From contig JBLHUT010000236.1 in NCBI GenBank assembly GCA_047629975.1, positions 1 to 5,522 on the forward strand: a DNA stretch of 5,522 nt, written 5' to 3'. Below the pieces are notes generated by a model. It ran no database searches. It was not told where the DNA came from and saw nothing but the letters and a program-made list of their open reading frames with translations. Origin of the DNA: JBLHUT01 sp047629975. GTDB taxonomy: Bacteria > Pseudomonadota > Alphaproteobacteria > Rhodobacterales > Rhodobacteraceae. Below are positions 1 to 5,032 of the stretch, one piece after another. The position numbers and the translations under genes are program-made. Numbering within the stretch: position 1 is the first letter of the stretch; every line of letters begins with the position of its first letter.

Positions 1-560
1 GCTACGAGATTTTCTGTCAGGCCAAAGATGCGGTTCACTTGTGGGACAGCATTCTGGAACATGGAAATGAGATGGGCATTCAGCCGGTCCAGTTCTCGAC
101 CCTCGATCTGTTGCGCACGGAATGTTACTTGCTGTTTTATCCGGGCGACAATTCCGAGACCTACCCGTTTGACGGCGAACCATGCGGCGATACCCTGTGG
201 GAACTTGGTCTCGACTTTACGGTATCCCCCGGCAAGACAGGGTTTATCGGTGCCGAGAACCATTATGCTGCCAAGGGCAAGGAACGGTTCAAGATTTACG
301 GCGTTCTTCTTGAGGGCACAACACCGGCCGATGAGGGCGCCGAGCTTTTGCAGGACGGCAAGAAGGTCGGCGTCGTGACCTATGGCATGTATTCTGCGGT
401 GAACCAGCACAACGTGGGTATCGCGCGGATGCCCGTTGAGTGCGCCACGCCCGGTACCAAGCTTACAGTGCAGAACGGCGACGGCACACAGATCGCGTGC
501 ACCGCGCAGGAAATGCCGTTCTATGACAAAGATAAGTCGGTCCGGTCTGCCAAAGGTTAA
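1..560 (+). CDS. dmmD: GcvT-like aminomethyltransferase, C-terminal half (dimethylamine pathway, DmmD)
   Basis: This is a 5'-truncated gene. The reading frame enters at base 3 and runs 185 codons to TAA at 558-560, about half of the usual 370-400 residues of GcvT-family proteins. The visible part begins YEIFCQAKDAVHLWDSILEHG, contains the LDLLRTE segment (fragment residues 34-40), which matches the conserved LDxLRxE substrate-site strand, then DTLWELGLDFTV and a GFIG segment. It ends with the beta-barrel and the tail MPFYDKDKSVRSAKG, all typical of the GcvT C-terminal region. The catalytic Asp region of the N-terminal domain is outside the window. The assignment to DmmD rests on its place directly ahead of dmmABC. 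In Ruegeria pomeroyi, dmmD is known to be needed for growth on methylated amines but not for monooxygenase activity in E. coli. A role in passing formaldehyde-level carbon to tetrahydrofolate is inference. The family (GcvT-like) is secure; the symbol depends on context. A strong hairpin follows the stop codon. Confidence 0.8.
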   Translation, partial: YEIFCQAKDAVHLWDSILEHGNEMGIQPVQFSTLDLLRTECYLLFYPGDNSETYPFDGEPCGDTLWELGLDFTVSPGKTGFIGAENHYAAKGKERFKIYGVLLEGTTPADEGAELLQDGKKVGVVTYGMYSAVNQHNVGIARMPVECATPGTKLTVQNGDGTQIACTAQEMPFYDKDKSVRSAKG

Positions 561-564
561 TATC

Positions 565-594
565 AAGGGCGCAGGTGCGAACCTGCGCCTTTTT
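565..594 (+). terminator. Intrinsic terminator-like hairpin between dmmD and dmmA
   Basis: A perfect 9-bp stem is formed by GGCGCAGGT (568-576) and ACCTGCGCC (581-589). It is closed by a GCGA (GNRA-type) tetraloop and followed at once by TTTTT (590-594). Three flanking bases (565-567) can extend the stem into the T-run. This is the canonical form of a Rho-independent terminator. It begins a few bases after the dmmD stop and ends 19 bases before the dmmA ATG. That leaves no room for a separate promoter downstream, so the element probably acts as a partial terminator or as an mRNA-end stabiliser within the operon. A promoter inside dmmD is the alternative. Confidence 0.85.
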
Positions 595-604
595 GCTGTT
601 TCAC

Positions 605-609
605 GAGGA
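605..609 (+). promoter_or_regulatory. Ribosome binding site fixing the dmmA start
   Basis: GAGGA lies 4 bases before ATG at 614. It supports 614 as the start over the in-frame GTG at 575, which lies inside the terminator stem and would add 13 residues unlike the rest of the family. Confidence 0.7.
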
Positions 610-613
610 TCCT

Positions 614-1210
614 ATGTCGAAATTCGAGTTTCCCCCTTCGATCAAGAGCCGCCCCGTTTATGGCACCCTTGAAGCACGGCCCGGCAAGCATCACCTTATG
701 ATTGCGGACGCCGACGGCGCAGAGGCAATCATGGCGATTGCCACGCCTGATCTGATGGCCAGAACGCACATCATCTTTATCCCCAAAACTACGGACTTTG
801 CCGACAAACTGCGGGGGCTTGGCCCGCGCCAGTTTTATGAAGGGCCGACATATGCGGCTGCTGTATCCCGCATCAGGCGGGTGCTGAACGATGCCCACAT
901 GGGATTGCAGGTATATCTGGCCGGCACAGAAGGGCTGATGGGGCAGGCGATGAACGAGGTGATCATGGCCGGTATCCCGCATACGGCCATCCAGACCGAG
1001 CATCGCGGGTCCGTTGCGCGCCGGATGCAATGCGTTCATTGCAAAGGCATCACCGAGGATGTCGAGACTGACCCGTTCGTGTGTGCGCATTGTGGGCTGA
1101 ACCTGTTTGTGCGCGATCATTATTCGCGTCGGATTGCGGCCTATCAAGGGGTGTGTATCGATGCCGAAGATCCGGGCAATGTGCCCGAAGCGAAGGGAAT
1201 TTACGAATGA
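614..1210 (+). CDS. dmmA: Dimethylamine monooxygenase small subunit, DmmA family (zinc ribbon)
   Basis: This 198-residue protein is the small subunit of the three-part dimethylamine monooxygenase, which converts dimethylamine to monomethylamine in the cytoplasm. Near the C-terminus there are two CxxC pairs, C140/C143 and C157/C160, separated by 13 residues (QCVHCKG ... FVCAHCG). This is a rubredoxin-like or zinc-ribbon knuckle expected to bind a metal. The middle segment (about 98-130, LQVYLAGTEGLMGQAMNEV then IPHTAIQTE) resembles the last part of a ferredoxin-reductase NAD-binding domain but lacks the Cys-Gly-Pro signature. No signal peptide or membrane segment is visible. The start at 614 is supported by GAGGA at 605-609. 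The last codons overlap dmmB by an ATGA. I assign the letter A from the order dmmD-A-B-C in the described operon; some sources may attach the letters differently. Its mechanistic role is not established by the sequence. Confidence 0.83.
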   Translation: MSKFEFPPSIKSRPVYGTLEARPGKHHLMIADADGAEAIMAIATPDLMARTHIIFIPKTTDFADKLRGLGPRQFYEGPTYAAAVSRIRRVLNDAHMGLQVYLAGTEGLMGQAMNEVIMAGIPHTAIQTEHRGSVARRMQCVHCKGITEDVETDPFVCAHCGLNLFVRDHYSRRIAAYQGVCIDAEDPGNVPEAKGIYE

Positions 1211-2169
1211 GCGGGGCAGAGAAAATCGCGGTGCGTGTCACTGAGGTGACCCCGCTGAATGCGTTTGTGACGCGGTTCGGATTCGAAGCTTTGGACGGGG
1301 GGCTGTTACCGACCTTTTCGGGGGGGGCCCACACGGTGGTCGAGATGCAGGACAGGGGCATCACGCGAATGAACCCTTATTCGCTGATGTCCGATCCGTT
1401 TGATCAATCAGCCTATACCATTTCGGTGCGGCGTGATGATGCGGGGCGGGGGGGCTCGCTTTTCATGCACACATCCGTGAAAGTCGGAGACGAGATGGTG
1501 ATCTCCAATCCGGTCAACCTGTTCTCGCTTGATCTGCGGGCGAAAAAACACCTGATGATTGCCGGTGGTATCGGCATCACGCCGTTTATGGCCCAGATCA
1601 AACAACTTGATCGGGCGCATGGTAACTGGGAGTTGCATTACGCGTGCCGGTCTGCGGATCTGGGGGCGTATGTCGATTATCTGACGTCGTCGCATCCAAA
1701 TGATGTGAGCGTCTATCTCGGTGATCTTGAACAAAGGATCGAGCTTGAAAGCCTGTTGGACGGGCAACCTCTGGGCACGCATATCTATGTTTGCGGACCC
1801 AAGAGGATGATCGACAGTGTGCGCGCCAAGGCGGCCGCGCTTGGCTGGCCCCGCGAGTCCGTGCATTATGAAGAGTTTCTGGCACCGCAACCGGGCAAAC
1901 CGTTCGAGGTAAAGCTGGCAGTCTCGAACCGGGTTATTCAGGTCGGAGAGCAGGAAAGCCTGTTGGAGGCACTGGAGCGCGAGGGCGTCGATGCGCCCTA
2001 TCTGTGCCGTGGTGGAGCCTGCGGTCAGTGTGAAACCAATGTTATCGCCTATGACGGGACCTTTGTGCACCGCGATCACTGGTTGGAAGACGAGGAGCTT
2101 GCGAGTGGCAAAAAGATCATGCCCTGCGTCAGTCGCTTTGAGGGAAAAACACTGGTTCTGGACCGGTAG
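1207..2169 (+). CDS. dmmB: Dimethylamine monooxygenase reductase subunit, phthalate-dioxygenase-reductase type (FMN, NAD, [2Fe-2S])
   Basis: This 320-residue reductase carries electrons from NAD(P)H through flavin and a plant-type [2Fe-2S] centre to the haem subunit. Domains run in order. The flavin-binding barrel (about 1-105) has RMNPYSLMSDP at 55-64 and the phosphate-binding GRGGSLFMH at 80-88. The nucleotide-binding domain (about 110-225) has AGGIGITPF at 119-127 and YVCGPKRM at 194-201. The C-terminal ferredoxin domain (about 232-320) has cluster ligands C267, C272, C275 (CRGGACGQC) and C307. This order and length fit the phthalate dioxygenase reductase/VanB family. The start ATG at 1207 overlaps the dmmA stop as ATGA and is preceded by AAGGGA at 1193-1198, which points to translational coupling. 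The same frame is open further upstream to 1081, but that part lies inside dmmA and does not look like family sequence. Three unusual G-runs fall in the first third of the gene. The family is certain; the dmmB role comes from context. Confidence 0.9.
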   Translation: MSGAEKIAVRVTEVTPLNAFVTRFGFEALDGGLLPTFSGGAHTVVEMQDRGITRMNPYSLMSDPFDQSAYTISVRRDDAGRGGSLFMHTSVKVGDEMVISNPVNLFSLDLRAKKHLMIAGGIGITPFMAQIKQLDRAHGNWELHYACRSADLGAYVDYLTSSHPNDVSVYLGDLEQRIELESLLDGQPLGTHIYVCGPKRMIDSVRAKAAALGWPRESVHYEEFLAPQPGKPFEVKLAVSNRVIQVGEQESLLEALEREGVDAPYLCRGGACGQCETNVIAYDGTFVHRDHWLEDEELASGKKIMPCVSRFEGKTLVLDR

Positions 2170-2172
2170 GAG
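2168..2172 (+). promoter_or_regulatory. dmmC ribosome binding site overlapping the dmmB stop
   Basis: AGGAG at 2168-2172 shares two bases with the TAG stop of dmmB (2167-2169) and sits 6 bases before the dmmC ATG at 2179. The arrangement suggests that a ribosome terminating on dmmB helps initiation on dmmC, keeping the reductase and oxygenase subunits in step. Confidence 0.75.
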
Positions 2173-2178
2173 TTAAAT

Positions 2179-3249
2179 ATGACCATTCAGTTCAATGACG
2201 AGACTTTCCGGGGCGATTACAGCTTTCGTAACTCGGAGTGGGCGATCAAACGCTTTCCGTTCCCGTTTCACGAAGACAGTTACATGTATGCCGTGAATAT
2301 GGAGCAGCATCGCGGCGGGCCTAAGGGCTCTGTCTATGAAAAACGGTTTGATGTGGACGAGCATTACATCTCGGAGATGCGCGATCGTGCGCTTGTGCTG
2401 GCCGATGATCCGTTGCGGTGTCAGTCCATGCCCCATATGACGCTGGCCGGTTGGGATCTGCTGGAACTGATCATGGTCAGCAAATCCGAAGACTATCCCG
2501 ACCTGTTCGAGTTGCACCGGGACGGCGACAGATGGCGCTGGGTCAACAAACCGCTGGGTGTCGACGACACGTTTACTTTCATGGACGAAACAACGCTGCC
2601 TTACGGGCCGATGGAGTACATTACCCGGCAATCGCAGGGGGATTATGTGGTTCTTGACCAGCGCGACGACAACCTGTGGATGGATGCGGGGATGGTCACA
2701 ACACAAGCCGACTGGTCGCTTGATTTCGATATCGGGATGAACTTTTTCGAGTGGCACGCGCCGGTTCCGATGGCCCACGAAAAGGGCATTTTCGTGCGCG
2801 CCCTGAAGTTCCTTTTGAATATCCAGCAAGGGGCGCCTGCGCGGCGGTTGAACTGGACCATGACTGTTAATCCGCTGCTGGACACCTCGCCAGAGAATTA
2901 CCACAAATGGGGCATTCAGAAGACCACGATCACGCCACAGAACATTGGCCCCAAGCAACACTTGCGGGTCGAGTTGCAGACGTTTTACCGGTTGCCGCGC
3001 TCCAATGCGCTGGTGTTTCCGATCCGGTGTTATCTGTGCAGTTTCAAGGATTTGATGACGGTACCCAAATGGGGGCGTCGCCTGCACCGTGTCGTGCGCG
3101 ATCTTCCCGAAGAGTTGGCGACCTACAAGGGGTTCATTGATAACCGTCCGATGATGCTGGACTATCTGGGGGCGTTTGACGACGGACAGCCTACATCTGC
3201 CGGGATCTGGCCGGACCTTGAGACAGAGCCGCCTTTGCAAAAAGGGTAG
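2179..3249 (+). CDS. dmmC: Haem-dependent oxidative N-demethylase subunit of dimethylamine monooxygenase (DUF3445)
   Basis: This 356-residue protein is the likely catalytic subunit. The DUF3445/HODM family is known to bind haem b and to oxidise N-methyl groups, with electrons supplied by a partner reductase. Family landmarks are visible: an N-terminal FPFPFHED segment (26-33), the region FFEWHAPVP (189-197), RRLNWTM (222-228), and the conserved C-terminal stretch LRVELQTFYRLPRSNALVF (262-280) followed by PIRCYL. The length is normal for the family. No signal peptide or membrane helix is present, so it should be cytosolic. The start at 2179 is fixed by AGGAG at 2168-2172. It is the last gene of the run and ends 5 bases from the stop of the convergent XRE-cupin gene. 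Only a weak hairpin (CCTTT-GCAA-AAAGG, 3232-3245) lies at its end. The family call is strong. Dimethylamine as substrate is inferred from the complete D-A-B-C set. Confidence 0.87.
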   Translation: MTIQFNDETFRGDYSFRNSEWAIKRFPFPFHEDSYMYAVNMEQHRGGPKGSVYEKRFDVDEHYISEMRDRALVLADDPLRCQSMPHMTLAGWDLLELIMVSKSEDYPDLFELHRDGDRWRWVNKPLGVDDTFTFMDETTLPYGPMEYITRQSQGDYVVLDQRDDNLWMDAGMVTTQADWSLDFDIGMNFFEWHAPVPMAHEKGIFVRALKFLLNIQQGAPARRLNWTMTVNPLLDTSPENYHKWGIQKTTITPQNIGPKQHLRVELQTFYRLPRSNALVFPIRCYLCSFKDLMTVPKWGRRLHRVVRDLPEELATYKGFIDNRPMMLDYLGAFDDGQPTSAGIWPDLETEPPLQKG

Positions 3250-3254
3250 GGCGG

Positions 3255-3893
3255 TTATTGTGTCTGCGGATAGCTGATGATCGACAAATAGCGTGCGGGC
3301 AGATGAATGAGTTTCTCTGGCCCGTGCGGAGCGTCGGCATCAAAAAACAGGGTGTCGCCCGGCTGAAGATGATATGATTTATCCCCGTAGCGGTAGTCGA
3401 CGGCACCCTCCAGCATATAGATCGTCTCGATCCCGCTGTGCTGGAAGGTCGGGAAAACGTCAGAGATTTCGGTGAGCGTGATGAGGTAAGGCTCAACGAT
3501 AACCCCCGAGGTATTTGCCCCGATATGCCCCAAAAGGTTGTACTGGTGGTTGGCGCGCGTTCCCGCACGGTCCATCTCGACGCCTTCGCCTGATTTTGTG
3601 TGGACAGCCGCGCGTTGTTGTTCGAACCGGACAAAGAAACTGGTCAACGGAACAGACAGGGCGTTTGCCAGAGTTTGCAATGTGGTCAGCGACGGCGAGG
3701 TGTTGCCGTTTTCGATCTTCGAGAGCATGCCGATTGACAGCCCCGTCAGCGTCGCAAGTTCGGCCACGGTGATCTCTTGCTGGCGGCGAAACGCGCGGAC
3801 CTCGCGGCCGATAGCGACCTCGAGCACCTTTTCGCGCCCTGTCTCGTCAATCGAATGGGGATCTTGAGTAAGCTTATTGACCATGTTTTTCAT
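3255..3893 (-). CDS. XRE-family helix-turn-helix regulator with C-terminal cupin sensor domain
   Basis: This 212-residue protein (from ATG at 3893) has a classic two-domain layout. An N-terminal helix-turn-helix lies at about residues 27-87 (IGREVRAFRRQQEITVAELA, recognition helix near GLSIGMLSKIENG, then SPSLTTLQTLANAL). A C-terminal cupin lies at about 145-208, with HSGIE (H152, E156), LEGAVDYRYG, PGDTLFF (178-184) and a late His (H190 in DADAPHGP). Relatives with this architecture sense small ligands and control catabolic operons; PuuR is a known example. The gene converges on dmmC and diverges from the AraC-type gene, so control of dmmDABC and of itself is plausible but unproven. The start is uncertain. 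ATG 3893 and ATG 3884 have no good Shine-Dalgarno, while an in-frame TTG at 3983 does have GAGG five bases before it but would add 30 low-conservation residues spanning the operator-like dyad. I prefer 3893. The effector is unknown. Confidence 0.85.
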   Translation of the reverse strand: MKNMVNKLTQDPHSIDETGREKVLEVAIGREVRAFRRQQEITVAELATLTGLSIGMLSKIENGNTSPSLTTLQTLANALSVPLTSFFVRFEQQRAAVHTKSGEGVEMDRAGTRANHQYNLLGHIGANTSGVIVEPYLITLTEISDVFPTFQHSGIETIYMLEGAVDYRYGDKSYHLQPGDTLFFDADAPHGPEKLIHLPARYLSIISYPQTQ

Positions 3894-4018
3894 TCTTGTT
3901 TTTGTATTCTGCGGTCTGGATACCGATAAAAGTATCTTTACCGCATTCAGGTTGTCACAAGCGAGCGTATGTGTGTTGGTCAATTCTACCTCATATGTTT
4001 CCTGATAGTAAAATAGAT
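3894..4018. promoter_or_regulatory. Divergent promoter region between the XRE-cupin and AraC-type regulators
   Basis: This 125-base stretch is visibly more AT-rich than its surroundings and must carry the promoters of both divergent genes. Rightward, TTGTAT (3902-3907), a 17-base spacer and GATAAA (3925-3930) form a weak sigma70-like pair that falls inside the dyad. Leftward, no clean -35/-10 pair stands out; the best is TGACAA with 17 bases to TACTTT on the - strand. A second small palindrome, TTGTcACAA, lies at 3952-3960. Neither gene has a strong Shine-Dalgarno before its preferred ATG. Promoter positions are guesses; the presence of control sequences here is near certain from the layout. 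Confidence 0.6.
3910..3945. promoter_or_regulatory. Nested dyad, candidate regulator operator
   Basis: The sequence reads TGCGGT-ctg-GATAC, then an 8-base centre, then GTATC-ttt-ACCGCA. Both the outer 6-base arms (3910-3915 and 3940-3945) and the inner 5-base arms (3919-3923 and 3932-3936) are perfect inverted repeats about the same axis (3927.5), 11 matched positions per half. Such symmetry suits a dimeric DNA-binding protein. It starts 16 bases from the ATG of the XRE-cupin gene, so autorepression by that protein is the simplest reading. The AraC-type protein is the alternative: it could use the direct repeat TACCG (3921-3925 and 3939-3943). Confidence 0.6.
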
Positions 4019-5023
4019 ATGCCTGAAATCAAAACGACCACAATCGGCTTTCTGCTTTTCCCCGGGTTTCCGATGGCGTGTCTGACCTCGATGATCGAGC
4101 CGCTACGGGCGGCAAACGAGATTTCAGGCACCCGTGTTTTCCGCTGGTTACTGGTTGGCGAGCACGCAGAGCGCATAATGTCGAGCGCCGACGTCGGGTT
4201 TGACGCGCCCGTTGCTCTGGCCGAATGCGACAATCCGGATTTGTTGTTTTTACTCAGCGCCCCGACCGGTGTGTTCAGGCATCCGCGTGCCAGCGCGGCG
4301 ATATTGCGCAAACTGGCCCGCCACGGCACCGTGCTGGGGGCGATCAGTGGCGGGGTTTTTCCATTGGTGCGCACAGGGTTGATGATCGGGCGGACGGTTT
4401 CAGTGCATTGGTGCTACGAGACGGCTTTTCGCGCGGCGTTCCCTGATATTCACGCCAGTGATGATGTCATTGTGATGGACAGGGCCCGATACACGGTTTC
4501 AGGCGCGGCAGCGGCTTTCGACCTCGCCTTGCGCCTTGTGCAGGACCGGTTGGGAGCAGATATCGCGCATGAGGTCGCGTGTTGGTTCCAGCATCCGCTG
4601 ATGCGCGGACAAGGGGTGCGACAGCGGCTGCCCACTGCTGAAAGCGCGATGGGTGGCGATGGTCTGCCGGAATTGGTGTCGCGCTGTGTTACGCTGTTTG
4701 CCGGACGGATGCAGGACCCGGTTTCGATTGCCGAGGTGGCGCAGCTCAACGGTGTCACGCCGCGCCAGATCGAGCGTGCCTTCAAGCGGGCAACAGGGCT
4801 TAGTCCGACACATTTCTATCGCTCTATGCGGATGAAGCTGGCCCGACAGATGGTCGTTTATTCCAAAAACAGCATGGCCGATATTTCGGCGGCGGTCGGA
4901 TATGGGTCAGCGGCGACGATGGTTGCACATTACCGGCAGGCCCACGGACTGACCCCGTCAGCGGATCGCCAGCGCGCCAATGCCTTTCGTGTGGAGGGCA
5001 ATGCGCCGATCCCTTCGATGTAA
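4019..5023 (+). CDS. AraC-family regulator with N-terminal GATase1-like (DJ-1/PfpI) domain, GbdR/SouR-like
   Basis: This 334-residue regulator (from ATG 4019) begins with IGFLLFPGFPMACLTSMIEPLRAAN (residues 9-33), the hallmark opening of the glycine-betaine, sarcosine and carnitine regulators GbdR, SouR and CdhR. The DJ-1/PfpI-like domain covers about 1-190. Its nucleophile elbow reads GAISGG (107-112), with Ser in place of the Cys of active peptidase relatives, so it should be a ligand sensor and not an enzyme. The AraC DNA-binding domain covers about 216-318, with helix-turn-helix units at VSIAEVAQLNGVTPRQIERAF and SMADISAAVGYGSAATMVAHY. It converges on soxG with a 9-base gap, and with the family this makes sarcosine or glycine-betaine catabolism a reasonable target (inference). 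The start is not fixed by a Shine-Dalgarno. An upstream ATG at 3995 would add 8 residues, and the frame stays open to TTG 3896, which would swallow the intergenic region and is rejected. Confidence 0.85.
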   Translation: MPEIKTTTIGFLLFPGFPMACLTSMIEPLRAANEISGTRVFRWLLVGEHAERIMSSADVGFDAPVALAECDNPDLLFLLSAPTGVFRHPRASAAILRKLARHGTVLGAISGGVFPLVRTGLMIGRTVSVHWCYETAFRAAFPDIHASDDVIVMDRARYTVSGAAAAFDLALRLVQDRLGADIAHEVACWFQHPLMRGQGVRQRLPTAESAMGGDGLPELVSRCVTLFAGRMQDPVSIAEVAQLNGVTPRQIERAFKRATGLSPTHFYRSMRMKLARQMVVYSKNSMADISAAVGYGSAATMVAHYRQAHGLTPSADRQRANAFRVEGNAPIPSM

Positions 5024-5032
5024 AACCGGTAC

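Noticed and set aside
1..560. Glycine cleavage T protein or DMSP demethylase as the identity of the first gene
   Set aside because: The fold family is shared, but no glycine cleavage partners are visible and the gene sits directly in front of dmmABC. DmmD explains the context better, though the missing N-terminal half prevents a direct test.
575..613. GTG at 575 as an earlier start for dmmA
   Set aside because: It lies within the terminator stem, has no Shine-Dalgarno, and adds 13 residues before a well-supported ATG at 614.
1441..1454. Possible G-quadruplex at GGGG-C-GGGGGGG in dmmB
   Set aside because: Only three G3 blocks can be made within short loops; the fourth block needed for a stable three-tier structure is absent nearby.
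1408..2079. A 223-codon open frame on the - strand inside dmmB
   Set aside because: It is a shadow of dmmB. The + strand frame carries complete flavin, NAD and [2Fe-2S] motifs and the antisense product has none.
2173..3240. A 355-codon open frame on the - strand covering nearly all of dmmC
   Set aside because: It mirrors dmmC almost end to end, shows no recognisable domain, and is what GC-rich codon use produces on the opposite strand. dmmC has clear family motifs and a good ribosome binding site.
3896..4018. TTG at 3896 as the start of the AraC-type regulator (375 residues)
   Set aside because: The extra 41 residues would be encoded by the AT-rich promoter region and the dyad. The family normally begins just before the IGFLLFPGF segment, which fits ATG 4019.
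5024..5032. Restriction-like palindromes ACCGGT and GGTACC between the AraC-type gene and soxG
   Set aside because: They are short six-base palindromes with no T-run and no larger symmetry, so they are not credible as a terminator or operator.
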